A stretch of 64,000 bases of DNA from Chlamydiota bacterium (GCA_016866495.1 VGMG01000002.1:85391-149390), one strand, 5' to 3'; shown: positions 7,105 to 17,784, counted from the stretch's first letter. The notes: generated by a model not told the origin, from the letters alone. Made by a program: numbers and translations.

Positions 7105-10100
7105 ATGAGTGAAGAGAAAACAACCACTAGTTCAGCCTTGATTAATCAATCATGGGTAAAAAATAACAACGGCATCAGTCTCACTGTTGTCAAGCGTAAC
7201 GGCCATGTTGTTCCGTTCAATGCCCAGCGCATTCATCGTGCAATTGAGTCTGCTTTTAAAGACGTCAAAAACAAAAGCGATATTACAAGTTTCTTGCAAG
7301 AGATCGGGTCTTTGACCGAAGTAGTCGTTTCTTGCTGTATACAAGAAAGCAACTTGGGTAAAACGCTCACTGTTGAGGGGATCCAAGATCTTGTAGAGAT
7401 CATCTTGATGAAAAAAGGCTATCATGACGTAGCAAGAGGCTATATCACCTACCGCAATGAGCATAAAGCCATTCGCGAGCAAGGGATCGATAACGTTCGT
7501 ATTTTTAGAAGAGATGGCTCCACTTTAGTCCGCCTCAATCCTGTAAAAATCGCCTCGTCGATTGAATTCGCTCTACGGACTGGGCACCAGAACGAGGGGC
7601 TTAAGGTACCAGAAAATCTTTTTGAAATGGTCAATCCGCTCACATCGCTTATCTTGGAAAAAGTCCTTCAAAAATGGCAAAATCAGGAGCTTTTATCGGT
7701 GCATGTCGTTCAAGATCTTGTTGAAGAAGTCTTAATGGACAAACGCCATTTTAGTGCAGCAAAAGCTTACATCCTTAAACAAGCCAATGAAGGGAAGGTT
7801 CACCCAAAAACCGAAACAAGATCAGAAAAAGCGCATATTTTTCAGGTAAAAACAAAAACAGGGGAACCACGTACCATCAGCGATGATGAGATCCGCAATA
7901 AAATCGCCTTTGCTTGTAAAGGTTTTGAGTCGATCATCAAAGTCGAAGAGCTCATACAAGCGACGATCAATAACTTCTACGAGGGAATACTCGAGGAAGA
8001 GGTGGATCAAGCTATGGTTCTGGCTGCAAGGGCGATGGTAGAAAAAGATCCTTGTTATGCTGAAATTTCTTCCAGGTTACTCCTCGATATAGTCTATCGT
8101 GAGGCGCTTGGTATCTCTATGATGGATCCCTCTTTAAACCGTAGGCATAAAGAGTATTTCCCAAACTATATCCGTCGTGGTATTTCTCTAGGTCGACTAT
8201 CCAAAGAGCTGCTTGATTTCGATTTAGCAAAATTGCAAGAGGCTCTTGATATTTCCAGAGATTATAGTTTCAAATATCTTGGACTGCAAACTCTTTACGA
8301 TCGCTATTTCATTCATCATGAAAGAAAAAGAATGGAGACACCCCAAATTTTCTGGATGCGCGTATCCATGGGTTTAGCTATCAAAGAGGAAAACCGTACC
8401 GAAAGAGCTATTGAATTTTACAATACCCTTTCTCAATTTCATTTTGTCTCCAGCACACCTACCCTTTTCAATTCGGGCACCCAACACTCCCAGCTCAGCT
8501 CCTGCTATCTATCTACTGTGATGGATGATTTGGAAAATATTTTTAAAATCATTTCGGATGATGCTCTCCTCTCTAAATGGGCAGGTGGTCTAGGAAACGA
8601 TTGGACAAATGTGCGTGCTACCGGATCGCGAATCAAAGGAACAAACGGTGAAAGTCAGGGTGTGATCCCCTTCCTTAAAGTAGCAAACGATGTTGCAGTT
8701 GCTGTAAACCAGGGCGGAAAGCGCAAAGGCGCTATGTGTGCGTACCTTGAGGTATGGCACCTTGACATTGAAGATTTCATTGAACTAAGAAAAAATACGG
8801 GAGATGAAAGACGTCGTACTCACGATATGAATACGGCCAACTGGATCCCCGATCTTTTCATGAAAAGAGTGCATGAAAATAAACCTTGGACCCTCTTTTC
8901 CCCATGCGACACTCCTGATCTTCATAATCTCTACGGTAAGGAGTTCGAAAAGCGATACGAACACTATGAAAAGCTTGCCGAAGCGGGCAAAATCGGATTG
9001 TCAAAAAAAATAGAGGCAACTGCTCTATGGAGAAAAATGTTAGGAATGCTCTTTGAAACAGGTCACCCCTGGGTTACATTCAAAGATCCTTCTAACATCC
9101 GCTCCCCACAGGATCATGAGGGTGTTGTGCACAGCTCAAATCTTTGCACCGAGATTCTTTTGAACACCTCAATCAAAGAGACCGCTGTTTGCAATCTAGG
9201 GTCTATAAACCTGGAAAAGCATATCACCGATGGTAAGCTAGATACTAAATTGCTGGAAAAAACCGTTACAACGGCCGTGCGTATGCTCGACAACGTAATT
9301 GACATCAATTTCTATCCCATACCTGATGCTGAATATGCAAACTTACGCCATAGACCTATCGGTTTAGGATTGATGGGATTCCAAGATGCTCTATACATGA
9401 TGAATATTAGCTACGCCAGCCACGAAGCTATCGAATTTGCCGATTCCAGCATGGAACATATCTCGTATTACGCCATCATGGCCTCAAGCCAACTAGCCAA
9501 AGAGCGTGGCACCTACCAAACGTACAAAGGCTCAAAATGGGATAGAGGCCTTCTGCCTATTGATACCATCCAGCTTTTGAAAGAAGAAAGGGGTGGATTT
9601 TTAGACCAAGATACGACAGCACGCCTAGATTGGAACCTTGTACGCGCTTCTATAAAAGAGCATGGTATGCGCAACTCTAATACGATGGCTATTGCTCCGA
9701 CAGCTACTATCGCCAATATCACAGGGATAGTGCAGTCCATCGAGCCCTCGTTTAAAAATATTTATGTAAAATCCAACCTGTCGGGAGAATTTACAGTACC
9801 TAACGTCCATTTGGTCAATAAACTCAAAGAGCTCAATCTTTGGGATGAAGAGATGATTGACGATCTTAAGTACTATGACGGATCGATTCTAGAAATCGAA
9901 AGAATTCCTGAAGAGGTGAAAAAAGTCTACTTGACCGCTTTTGAAATCGATCCTACCTGGATCATAGAATGTGCGTCACGTCGTCAAAAATGGATTGATA
10001 TGGGGCAGTCATTGAACCTCTATATCGATCAACCAAGTGGTAAAAAGATTCATGATATGTATCTACTCGCTTGGACGAAAGGGTTGAAAACTACTTATTA

Positions 10101-10278
10101 CTTACGTAGTAGAGCCGCAACCCAAATTGAAAAGTCCACAACCGATATCAATAAACGTGGGCTCCAGCCGAAATGGATGAAAAGCGTCTCTGCTTCGGCG
10201 AATATTAAAGTAGACCGCACTCCGGAAAGCAAGCCAAAAGCATGCTCTTTGGATGAGGGTTGCGAAAGCTGCCAATAA
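7105..10278 (+). CDS. nrdA: Ribonucleoside-diphosphate reductase, alpha subunit
   Basis: Reduces NDPs to dNDPs in the cytoplasm with NrdB. The ATG at 7105 has GAGGA four bases upstream; the frame is open back to a GTG at 7090 but that start lacks a site. The product has 1057 residues and begins with three ATP-cone-type regions (near residues 25-115, 130-220 and 240-330), a long regulatory N-terminus typical of chlamydial NrdA. The catalytic core shows the SSCYLST cysteine, the NLCTEIL (Asn, Cys, Glu) motif and the VCNLGSINL cysteine. The tail CESCQ holds the redox-shuttle cysteines. nrdB follows after a 64-bp gap. The paired NrdR-like boxes upstream suggest repression when dATP is plentiful. 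Confidence 0.98.
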   Translation: MSEEKTTTSSALINQSWVKNNNGISLTVVKRNGHVVPFNAQRIHRAIESAFKDVKNKSDITSFLQEIGSLTEVVVSCCIQESNLGKTLTVEGIQDLVEIILMKKGYHDVARGYITYRNEHKAIREQGIDNVRIFRRDGSTLVRLNPVKIASSIEFALRTGHQNEGLKVPENLFEMVNPLTSLILEKVLQKWQNQELLSVHVVQDLVEEVLMDKRHFSAAKAYILKQANEGKVHPKTETRSEKAHIFQVKTKTGEPRTISDDEIRNKIAFACKGFESIIKVEELIQATINNFYEGILEEEVDQAMVLAARAMVEKDPCYAEISSRLLLDIVYREALGISMMDPSLNRRHKEYFPNYIRRGISLGRLSKELLDFDLAKLQEALDISRDYSFKYLGLQTLYDRYFIHHERKRMETPQIFWMRVSMGLAIKEENRTERAIEFYNTLSQFHFVSSTPTLFNSGTQHSQLSSCYLSTVMDDLENIFKIISDDALLSKWAGGLGNDWTNVRATGSRIKGTNGESQGVIPFLKVANDVAVAVNQGGKRKGAMCAYLEVWHLDIEDFIELRKNTGDERRRTHDMNTANWIPDLFMKRVHENKPWTLFSPCDTPDLHNLYGKEFEKRYEHYEKLAEAGKIGLSKKIEATALWRKMLGMLFETGHPWVTFKDPSNIRSPQDHEGVVHSSNLCTEILLNTSIKETAVCNLGSINLEKHITDGKLDTKLLEKTVTTAVRMLDNVIDINFYPIPDAEYANLRHRPIGLGLMGFQDALYMMNISYASHEAIEFADSSMEHISYYAIMASSQLAKERGTYQTYKGSKWDRGLLPIDTIQLLKEERGGFLDQDTTARLDWNLVRASIKEHGMRNSNTMAIAPTATIANITGIVQSIEPSFKNIYVKSNLSGEFTVPNVHLVNKLKELNLWDEEMIDDLKYYDGSILEIERIPEEVKKVYLTAFEIDPTWIIECASRRQKWIDMGQSLNLYIDQPSGKKIHDMYLLAWTKGLKTTYYLRSRAATQIEKSTTDINKRGLQPKWMKSVSASANIKVDRTPESKPKACSLDEGCESCQ

Positions 10279-10293
10279 GGTAAAAGTTGTTCT

Positions 10294-10315
10294 TCGGCCA
10301 TGAAAACGTGGTCGA
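10294..10315 (+). other. Small hairpin between nrdA and nrdB
   Basis: TCGGCCA and TGGTCGA can pair over seven bases (one G-U pair) around an 8-nt loop. It sits in the 64-bp nrdA-nrdB gap, has no U-tract, and leaves the nrdB site (AGGGGA) free. It may stabilise or process the joint transcript; no function is demonstrated by sequence alone. Confidence 0.35.
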
Positions 10316-10342
10316 GGATAAAAAAATTCAAGGGGAACCAGA

Positions 10343-11368
10343 ATGAAAAATACAGAACGTTTGAAAGCCGATCAAAAAAGGCTGATCAATAACAGTAAAG
10401 TAGATGTCAACCAACTTATGCCCCTAAAATACCATTGGGCATGGGAGCATTACCTTAATGGGTGTGCAAACCATTGGATGCCGACCGAAGTATCTATGCA
10501 ATCGGATATTGAGCTCTGGAAATCCAATCGACTCACTCAAGGAGAGCGCCTTCTTGTGATGAGAAACTTGGGATTTTTTTCCACAGCAGAAAGTTTAGTA
10601 GGGAATAATATTGTCCTTGCTATCTTCCGCCATCTCACCAATCCTGAGGCACGCCAGTATCTTCTTCGCCAAGGTTTTGAAGAGGCCATCCACACGCATA
10701 CATTCCACTATATCGTGGAATCCCTAGCATTGGATCCGGGTGAAATTTTCAACATGTACCAAGAAATTGACTCCATCCATGACAAAGATGTCTTTGAAAT
10801 GAAAATTACCGAGGGGGTTCTCAAGAGTGATTTCACCACTGAAACCACTGAAGGAGCGCAAAAATTTCTTGAAAATTTGATAGGTTACTACGTGATCATG
10901 GAGGGAATCTTCTTCTATAGCGGTTTTGCGATGATTCTATCACTCCACCGTCAAAACAAAATGGTTGGTATTGGCGAACAATTCAAATACATTTTGCGTG
11001 ACGAAACAATCCACCTTAATTTTGGTATCGATCTGATCAATACCATTAAAGAGGAGAATCCGCATCTTTGGACAAATGCGTTTCAACAACACATTTATAG
11101 CTTGATCGATGAGGCCGTGGAGCTTGAGATCCGGTATGCAAAAGACTGTTTACCCCACGGGGTACTTGGTTTGACCACCGGTATGTTCAAAGAGTACGTA
11201 GGCTATATAGCTGATAGACGCCTTGAGCGCATCGGTCTAGAAGCACGTTATCACACAAAAAACCCTTTCCCTTGGTTGAGCGAAACAATCGACTTGGAGA
11301 AAGAGGGGAACTTCTTCGAAAGAAGGGTTACCGATTATCAATCGGCCTCTAATCTCTCTTGGACCTAA
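10343..11368 (+). CDS. nrdB: Ribonucleoside-diphosphate reductase, beta subunit, class Ic (Phe for radical Tyr)
   Basis: 341 residues, the radical-generating partner of NrdA. Metal ligands by family alignment are Glu83, Glu114, His117, Glu187, Glu221 and His224. The residue that is the radical Tyr in class Ia enzymes is Phe121 here (in HTHTFHYI), as in C. trachomatis R2, where a Mn/Fe centre replaces the tyrosyl radical. This assigns the enzyme to class Ic. The start has a clear AGGGGA site. The C-terminal segment ([23 protein letters not shown]) keeps the NrdA-docking region. A stable stem-loop follows the stop. Confidence 0.98.
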   Translation: MKNTERLKADQKRLINNSKVDVNQLMPLKYHWAWEHYLNGCANHWMPTEVSMQSDIELWKSNRLTQGERLLVMRNLGFFSTAESLVGNNIVLAIFRHLTNPEARQYLLRQGFEEAIHTHTFHYIVESLALDPGEIFNMYQEIDSIHDKDVFEMKITEGVLKSDFTTETTEGAQKFLENLIGYYVIMEGIFFYSGFAMILSLHRQNKMVGIGEQFKYILRDETIHLNFGIDLINTIKEENPHLWTNAFQQHIYSLIDEAVELEIRYAKDCLPHGVLGLTTGMFKEYVGYIADRRLERIGLEARYHTKNPFPWLSETIDLEKEGNFFERRVTDYQSASNLSWT

Positions 11369-11374
11369 ATAAAA

Positions 11375-11404
11375 GCAACCCCCATTAAATTAAGTGGGGG
11401 TTGC
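11375..11404 (+). terminator. Stem-loop after nrdB
   Basis: A perfect 10-bp stem (GCAACCCCCA / TGGGGGTTGC) encloses a 10-nt loop, six bases after the nrdB stop. The U-tract is poor (CATTTA), so it may also act as a 3' stabiliser. Confidence 0.7.
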
Positions 11405-11487
11405 CATTTAAAAAGAGACTGGAAAGGATCTAAACGAAAAAGCTATACTCCTAATTTCTAAACTTAAAAAGACATGGGAAAAAGGGT

Positions 11488-14277
11488 ATGCATGTTCACA
11501 ACTTCAAATTCGAAGAGAGCCACTACATCGATGAGATACGCTCCACCTTTTTACGTTATGTTCATCCCAGCGGCCTAGAGGTCATCAAGATCAACAATCT
11601 TGATCCCGAAAATGTCGCCTGCATTCTCTTGCAAACCATTCCAAAAAATTCCAACGGTTGCCCCCATGTTTTGGAGCATGTTGTACTTTGCGGCTCAAAA
11701 AAATATGATGTAAAAGATCCCTTCTTTTCAATGTTAAGACGCTCTATTGCCGGTTTTGCCAATGCTTTCACAGGCTCTGATTTTACTTGCTACCCATTTG
11801 CAGCACATGTGAAAGAGGATTTTTTCAATCTTTTTGAGGTCTATTTAGATGCCGTATTTCACCCTTTAATAGAAAAAGCCAGCTTTTTGCAGGAGGGGTC
11901 TCGATTAACCACCGAGGGGTACAAAGGGATTGTTTATAATGAAATGAAACAAGGACATAGTTCTCTTCATGATAGGTTTCACCACGAAACTTTGAGCCAG
12001 CTTTTTTTTGAAACACCTTATCGATTTGACAGTGGAGGCATTCCTAAAGAGATCGTTACTTTAACGCATGAGGAGCTTGTGGCCTTCCATGAAGAGTGCT
12101 ATAACCCTTCAAATGCCTTGGTTTTTTTGTATGGAAATTTGGATATAGACGAACAACTTAATGCTTTAGAAAAAGCGATCAAAACACTCCCCATTCGTCC
12201 TAAAAAATCTAACAAAAGAGTAAGCCAAACTCAGTTAAAACAAAAAAAAGTACACCATACTTTTTACCCGGGAGCACAGGATGACAGAGCTCATCATCTC
12301 ACTATAGGATTCATCGTAGGGGATCAAAAAGATCCAAAGCATCTTCTTGAATCTTTGTTTTTGATTAGATACATCGCAGGCCATGACGGCTCTTTAATGC
12401 AGCGTGCTATCATGGGGGAGAATCTTGCCAGCTCTATTGATGTTTTCATGGATACAGAGGTACTAGAGCCTTATGTATACTTTACTTTTAAAGATGTCAC
12501 AGATTCTTCTAAACTGATAGAGACATTCGATAAAGCTCTTCAAAAACTTCACGATGAGGGTTTTGAAGAAGAGGCTAAAGAGGCGACGCTTCATCAACTC
12601 AAAGTCTCTTTTTTAAACACTGTCGAAGACAACTACCCAACAGGGCTGATTCTCTTTTTTAAAGCAATGCTGCCCTATTTTAATGGTGCAGATCCTTTAA
12701 AGCTTTTAATGTTTAAACAACGAATTGAAGAGCTAGAAAATACAACCCGTGAAGAAAAAAATCTAAAAAAAATTTTAGAGAAAACTTTTTTAAAAAACAC
12801 GCATCGTGTAGAGGTGCATTTTACAAATAAGGTGGATTTGCTCGAGGAGGAATTGCCCATTCCTCCACCAATAGACTTAGAAAAGAAAAAACTTATTGAA
12901 GAGGAGAATCGGTTAATCGAGGCAAAACAGTCTCGGCCTCACAGCGCCTCAACTCTTCCCATACTTCATATAGATCAACTCCCCCCAAGACCTCCAACCT
13001 ATTCTCTAGAAAAAAAGGGGGAAGAAATTCCCATTTATGTTCACGAAACATGGACAAATGGATTGAGCTACCTAGATCTTATAATTGACCTACCCGAGCT
13101 TACTGAAAATGAATCCCATTTTATGGGCCTTTTGATCCAGCTCATAGGACAAATGGGAACTAAAAAAAGGGATTTTGAGGAGGTTCTTGAGAAAAAAGAA
13201 TCCTGCATTTCTATGCTTTCTTTGAATATAGAGCCGATAAAAGATCGCTTAATTTTGAGCCTTGAGGCTACAGCACTTTCAGAAAATCTTCCCAAAGCCT
13301 TTGCCTACATAAAAGAGGTTCTTGAAGAGACGGTATTTGATGATAAAGAGCGCCTTTTGGAAATCATGAAGGATCTATTTAATCACCTAAAAGCCCGATT
13401 CACCCAAAGATCATTTACTCGATGTATTTTGAACACAAAATCTTATTTGAGAAGTGCCTTCAAAGCTAAAGAGAACGCAAGAGGATTCTCCTTCTATCTT
13501 TGGCTCAAAGAGGAGCTTAATAAGCCTATAGAGACGACAATTAAAGGGCTCGAAAAGCTTTTTCAGAGAATTCTCTCTAGTAAAGGGCTGATTGAAATGA
13601 CCTTATCCACTGACCTAAAAACGCTACCGCCTTTTAAACTAAAAACCCCAAGGACGGAACCTGTTTTTCAAAATAGAGTGCTCCATCCCCGAAATAGGTC
13701 CGATTTTTTTGGATTTTCTGTCCCTTTACAAGCCAGCGAAAATGCTTTTACTTTCAATGGGTTCACATTCGAGGACCCTTTATCCCCCATATCAAGAGTT
13801 GTAGTTCAACTTGTCAAACATCTGCAGCTCCATCCGCTACTGAGGGAAAAGCATGGAGCCTACGGAGCATCGATGTCGATCGATTTAGATCAGGGGCTTT
13901 TATCGATGTATACAAGCTGTGATCCAAATATTGACCTCACTTATCAAATTTTTCATGAAGTTCTACATCCGATCATTGCAGGAGAATTCAGTGATGAGGA
14001 TCTTTATGAGGCCAAAATAGCCGCCTTACAAAGAACGGAAGAAATCTCCTCAATCAATACAAGAGCCATAGACCAATACTGGAAAATCCGTAGGGGGCGC
14101 ACCGACGAACAACGACTTGAAGATCGGAATCGGTTGATCAAAGCGGACCGTTCTGCTATAAGGGAATGCGCATCAAAAATACTAGGCAACCTATTAGATG
14201 GCATCTCGGTAACTCTGTCGGCAAAAAAGGCTTTTGAGAACCTGAAACGCTATCCATCAACACTTGTGGAGCTTTAA
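11488..14277 (+). CDS. M16C zinc metallopeptidase (presequence-protease type)
   Basis: 929 residues. The inverted zinc motif HxxEH is at residues 60-64 (HVLEH), followed by the CGSKKYDVKDPFFSMLR region typical of the PreP/M16C subfamily. The third zinc ligand is likely the Glu in GIVYNEMKQ. The four-domain clam-shell length of about 900-1000 residues is met, with the linker helix-rich part around residues 450-530. Family members degrade peptides and cleaved targeting sequences inside a closed chamber. No signal peptide is visible, so cytoplasmic action is expected. The stop overlaps the htrA start by one base (TAATG). A homologous gene sits next to htrA in C. trachomatis as I recall it. Confidence 0.9.
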   Translation: MHVHNFKFEESHYIDEIRSTFLRYVHPSGLEVIKINNLDPENVACILLQTIPKNSNGCPHVLEHVVLCGSKKYDVKDPFFSMLRRSIAGFANAFTGSDFTCYPFAAHVKEDFFNLFEVYLDAVFHPLIEKASFLQEGSRLTTEGYKGIVYNEMKQGHSSLHDRFHHETLSQLFFETPYRFDSGGIPKEIVTLTHEELVAFHEECYNPSNALVFLYGNLDIDEQLNALEKAIKTLPIRPKKSNKRVSQTQLKQKKVHHTFYPGAQDDRAHHLTIGFIVGDQKDPKHLLESLFLIRYIAGHDGSLMQRAIMGENLASSIDVFMDTEVLEPYVYFTFKDVTDSSKLIETFDKALQKLHDEGFEEEAKEATLHQLKVSFLNTVEDNYPTGLILFFKAMLPYFNGADPLKLLMFKQRIEELENTTREEKNLKKILEKTFLKNTHRVEVHFTNKVDLLEEELPIPPPIDLEKKKLIEEENRLIEAKQSRPHSASTLPILHIDQLPPRPPTYSLEKKGEEIPIYVHETWTNGLSYLDLIIDLPELTENESHFMGLLIQLIGQMGTKKRDFEEVLEKKESCISMLSLNIEPIKDRLILSLEATALSENLPKAFAYIKEVLEETVFDDKERLLEIMKDLFNHLKARFTQRSFTRCILNTKSYLRSAFKAKENARGFSFYLWLKEELNKPIETTIKGLEKLFQRILSSKGLIEMTLSTDLKTLPPFKLKTPRTEPVFQNRVLHPRNRSDFFGFSVPLQASENAFTFNGFTFEDPLSPISRVVVQLVKHLQLHPLLREKHGAYGASMSIDLDQGLLSMYTSCDPNIDLTYQIFHEVLHPIIAGEFSDEDLYEAKIAALQRTEEISSINTRAIDQYWKIRRGRTDEQRLEDRNRLIKADRSAIRECASKILGNLLDGISVTLSAKKAFENLKRYPSTLVEL

Positions 14278-15737
14278 TGTTAAAACCATTTTCCTATTAT
14301 TTAGTAGGCCTTTCACTTCCTTTTGGCCTTGCATCCGGGTTCATGTTAGGCGCCAATTCCTCGTCTACATCAAATTATGAACCTCGTTTAGATAAAAATT
14401 ATGTTAAAATAGTAGATGAAGTCCAACGACCCTTTATCTATGTTTCTACAAAAGCTAAAAGAACTGTAGTACAACTTAAAGTCGAATGTGCCACAAATAC
14501 TCAAGCCGAAATCCATGGCTGGCCGTTTGACGATGAGTTTTTCAACCAGTTTTTTGGAAAAAGACCCCCTCAAGAACAACAAAGGGCGAAGGTGAGTTTA
14601 GGGACCGGCTTTTTTGTTAGCCCTGATGGTTATATCCTTACGAACTACCACGTTGTGAAAAACGCTAAAAACATCAAAGTGAGTTTTTTGGACCACTCTG
14701 AAAATGAGATGCCCGCAGAATTTATTGGAGGAGATCCTAAAACGGATGTGGCTGTGATCAAAGTACATGTAGAAGACCATGAATATCTCAGTTTTGCAGA
14801 AGACTCCAATTTAGAAGTAGGCCAGTGTGTCATTGCAGCGGGAAACCCGTTTGAACTTACCACAAGCATCACTATGGGTGTGATCTCAGCAAAAAATCGG
14901 AATAATCTTCAAATTACCGATGTGGGAGATTTTATTCAGACAGATGCAGCTATCAATCCGGGAAACTCTGGTGGTCCCCTTTTAAACCTGTACGGTGAAG
15001 TGGTTGGGATGAATACCGCGATTCTCTCGAACTCGGGAGGATACATGGGGGTAGGTTTTGCGATCCCCTCTTCTATTTGTCAAAATATCATGTACCAGCT
15101 CAAAAAAGATGGACAGGTACGCTGGGGATATCTGGGAGTATCGGTACAATTTATTGACTCTGAACTTGGCGAAGCTTTTGGAACAACTAAAGGAGCTCTC
15201 GTTGCATCGGTGCAAAAAGGGTCACCTGCAGAAAAAGCGGGTGTTCATACAGGAGACGTGATTCTTGGTATCGATAGCAAAAATATTCATACCCCCCAGG
15301 AGCTAGAATCTGCTGTGCGCTTAAAAACTCCTGGCAAAGAGATCATCTTAAGAGTCCTTAGGGATAAAAAAGAGGTGAAACTCAAGGCTATCATAGATGA
15401 TAGAACCACAACTGAGCTTGGCGAAGGGCATGATGCAAGGCTTGGAATCACTGTAGAACCGGCATCACAGGGAACTTTACAACGCTATCAACATACGGTT
15501 TTGGATGTGGAAGGGGTTGTGGTAAAATCTGTTGATGACAACTCCCCATTGAAAGGCAAAATTCAGGTAGGGAATGTCATAAGCCAGATCAACAACAAAA
15601 AAATTCGTACCGCCCAAGACTTTGTTATGGCAATGAAAGAGTCTGAAAATAAAATAACGACTCTACTCGTGTTAAGCCAGAGGGGCCAGTATCTTTTTGT
15701 CAGCTTAGGGCCAGAGCTTAAAAGCCAAAAAAAATAG
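14277..15737 (+). CDS. htrA: Periplasmic serine protease/chaperone HtrA (DegP)
   Basis: 486 residues. A signal peptide covers about residues 1-26. The trypsin-like domain has the full triad: His125 (TNYHVV), Asp157 (KTDVAV) and Ser231 (NPGNSGGPL). Two PDZ domains follow, at roughly residues 280-370 and 395-480. This is the DegP/DegQ layout, an envelope quality-control protease that removes misfolded proteins and can be secreted by Chlamydia. The start overlaps the stop of the M16 protease gene, so the two proteases are coupled. A strong stem-loop ends the unit. Confidence 0.97.
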   Translation: MLKPFSYYLVGLSLPFGLASGFMLGANSSSTSNYEPRLDKNYVKIVDEVQRPFIYVSTKAKRTVVQLKVECATNTQAEIHGWPFDDEFFNQFFGKRPPQEQQRAKVSLGTGFFVSPDGYILTNYHVVKNAKNIKVSFLDHSENEMPAEFIGGDPKTDVAVIKVHVEDHEYLSFAEDSNLEVGQCVIAAGNPFELTTSITMGVISAKNRNNLQITDVGDFIQTDAAINPGNSGGPLLNLYGEVVGMNTAILSNSGGYMGVGFAIPSSICQNIMYQLKKDGQVRWGYLGVSVQFIDSELGEAFGTTKGALVASVQKGSPAEKAGVHTGDVILGIDSKNIHTPQELESAVRLKTPGKEIILRVLRDKKEVKLKAIIDDRTTTELGEGHDARLGITVEPASQGTLQRYQHTVLDVEGVVVKSVDDNSPLKGKIQVGNVISQINNKKIRTAQDFVMAMKESENKITTLLVLSQRGQYLFVSLGPELKSQKK

Positions 15738-15741
15738 ATCG

Positions 15742-15767
15742 AAAACCCGGTGAGTCACCGGGTTTTT
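15742..15767. terminator. Bidirectional terminator between htrA and the M50 gene
   Basis: AAAACCCGGTG pairs with CACCGGGTTTT over 11 bases around a 3-nt loop, with a T-run on the plus side and an A-run on the other. It serves htrA (plus) and the convergent M50 protease gene (minus). Confidence 0.85.
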
Positions 15768-16900
15768 CATTTCTCGAGAATAACACTCTGAAAAAGTGCG
15801 CTCGAACGGATTTTATCAAAAGTGGGATCCTGTACGGAGCTTTTATCAAGTCCTAAATCCAAAGCCACTTTTAAAAACTGGATCGCAAGCTCTGTCTCAC
15901 CTATTATCGCTCCGGCTTTAGCAGCCAAAAACGCCTCCAGCGGACCAGGCTCTTCTTGGAATATATAGGTGGCCATCTCTATAGTAAGAGAATAATCTTT
16001 TTCCTCAAATGCGGCTTTTAGCAGAATCTTTTTTGAATCTAATGAGATTTGGCCTTTCAAAGAGTTAAGAAGTCCGTAGGCCTCTTTGTAATCTTGTTTT
16101 AAATGGGCCATTTTCGCTAGGGCCTCACACGATTTAGTAAAGCAGTAGCCCTCTTTGGATTGCTCTTTTATTTTACGGTAGAGCTTTTCTGCTTCAGCTA
16201 TATTATGCTCCGACTCTAAAATCTCAGCTTGGGTGATATTTTTACGGGTTTCATCATTGAAATCGGCCTCTCCCATTCTTCTCACCTGTTTAAAAATTTC
16301 TATCCCTTGAAAGAGTAGAAACATGAAAATGATGCCTAAGAACAGCTGTCCTATGAAGAAAAATCCAACCACGGCAGTGACTGCAAAAAAGATGGATAAA
16401 CCGGCACTGACCATGTAGCCTTTAAACCCAAAAATTCCCTGACAAATGACGCGCATCAACTGCCCGCCATCAAGAGGTAATATGGGTAAAAGATTCAAAA
16501 CAGTCCAAAACGCATTCACAAAACCGAATAAAAAAGGGTAAACTGCGTAGGGAGAATTTCTTACAGCCGGTATGCTAAAGATAAAAAAGCCCAAAAAGCA
16601 TAAAAATAGGCTCATCATAGGACCGGCTAAAATCACCAGAAATTCTTTGAATCCGCTAATTTTAGGACCTTCGGGGTAAGTGAGCCCTCCGAAGGCAATT
16701 AACTCTATTCGTGGCTTCTGCCCAAAAATTTTTGAAACCACCGCATGCCCATACTCATGGACTAAAACAGAGACGAAAATAACCGCTATCCAAAATAGTG
16801 TCCCGATGAGATTCAAAGAGTTTAAAAACCCGATAAGGGCTGCAACCAAAAAGAAGGGCCAAGTCACTTTAACGGGGATGCTTTTTCCAAATTCAAACAT
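15767..16900 (-). CDS. Site-2-type M50 membrane metalloprotease with C-terminal TPR-like region
   Basis: 377 residues. The zinc-binding HExxH is His48-His52 (HEYGH) inside a transmembrane helix, and the second motif (LLPILPLDGGQL, near residue 145) supplies the conserved Asp. About six membrane segments fill residues 10-215. After them, residues 220-377 are helical and TPR-like (AEKLYRKIK, AYGLLNSL, AIQFLKVALDLG). This is the SpoIVFB-like branch of intramembrane proteases and not RseP, since no PDZ is seen. The substrate is unknown; the TPR part may bind it. The start ATG overlaps the sucD stop by one base and has GGGGAG upstream, so it is read with sucCD. Confidence 0.85.
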   Translation of the reverse strand: MFEFGKSIPVKVTWPFFLVAALIGFLNSLNLIGTLFWIAVIFVSVLVHEYGHAVVSKIFGQKPRIELIAFGGLTYPEGPKISGFKEFLVILAGPMMSLFLCFLGFFIFSIPAVRNSPYAVYPFLFGFVNAFWTVLNLLPILPLDGGQLMRVICQGIFGFKGYMVSAGLSIFFAVTAVVGFFFIGQLFLGIIFMFLLFQGIEIFKQVRRMGEADFNDETRKNITQAEILESEHNIAEAEKLYRKIKEQSKEGYCFTKSCEALAKMAHLKQDYKEAYGLLNSLKGQISLDSKKILLKAAFEEKDYSLTIEMATYIFQEEPGPLEAFLAAKAGAIIGETELAIQFLKVALDLGLDKSSVQDPTFDKIRSSALFQSVILEK

Positions 16901-17784
16901 TAACTCCCCTCAAAATTTTTTATTGCAAGAACTAAAGCTTTACCCATCCCTGCGGGCGTTTGTGCTACCACAACACCGCAATCTTTCAAAACATTCATCT
17001 TATCTTGAGCTTTTCCTGATCCGTTAGAAACTATGGCACCCGCATGGCCCATCCTTTTTCCTTCCGGAGCTGTAGAACCTGCAATAAAACCGGCAACAGG
17101 CTTTGTAACATGGTCTCGAATATATCGAGCTGCTTCTTCCTCTTGTGAACCTCCGATCTCCCCGATCATCAGAATAGAGTGAGTATTTGGATCTTTTTCA
17201 AAAAGCTTAATCGCATCAATAAAGTTTGTTCCATTGATAGGGTCGCCACCGATTCCAATACATGTGGATTGGCCCAAATTTAGCTGACTTGTTTGGTGAA
17301 CAGCTTCATAGGTCAAAGTTCCCGAACGGGATACAATCCCTACGTGCCCTTTTTTGTGAATATACCCGGGCATAATCCCAATTTTGCACTCTCCCGGAGT
17401 AATAATACCCGGACAGTTAGGTCCTATGAGCCTACTTTGAGAATGTTTCAAAGCCTCATGCACCTCTAACATGTCTCGCACGGGAATCCCCTCGGTGATG
17501 CAGACAATAAGTCCAATTTTAGCGTCTATTGCTTCCAAAATAGCATCGGCCGCATAGGGAGGGGGTACGAAGATCATAGATGCATCTACCTCCATCTCCC
17601 TGACAATATCATGGACTGTATCAAAAACAGGGAGGTTGAATATCCTTTCGCCTCCCTTACCCGGAGTCACTCCGGCAATAAATTTTGAGCCGTAAGCTAT
17701 GCATTGCTCTGTATGAAAAGCTCCGGCTTTTCCAGTGATCCCTTGCGTGATAATCTTTGTATTCTTATTGATCAGAACAGCCAT
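16900..17784 (-). CDS. sucD: Succinyl-CoA synthetase, alpha subunit
   Basis: 294 residues, the usual length. Forms the CoA-binding, phospho-His subunit of the TCA enzyme that converts succinyl-CoA to succinate with substrate-level phosphorylation. Visible are [16 protein letters not shown] (CoA site), [22 protein letters not shown] and the phospho-histidine segment [11 protein letters not shown]. It follows sucC directly with no intergenic base, and its start uses an AGGAGGTGA site inside the sucC end. Confidence 0.97.
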   Translation of the reverse strand: MAVLINKNTKIITQGITGKAGAFHTEQCIAYGSKFIAGVTPGKGGERIFNLPVFDTVHDIVREMEVDASMIFVPPPYAADAILEAIDAKIGLIVCITEGIPVRDMLEVHEALKHSQSRLIGPNCPGIITPGECKIGIMPGYIHKKGHVGIVSRSGTLTYEAVHQTSQLNLGQSTCIGIGGDPINGTNFIDAIKLFEKDPNTHSILMIGEIGGSQEEEAARYIRDHVTKPVAGFIAGSTAPEGKRMGHAGAIVSNGSGKAQDKMNVLKDCGVVVAQTPAGMGKALVLAIKNFEGS

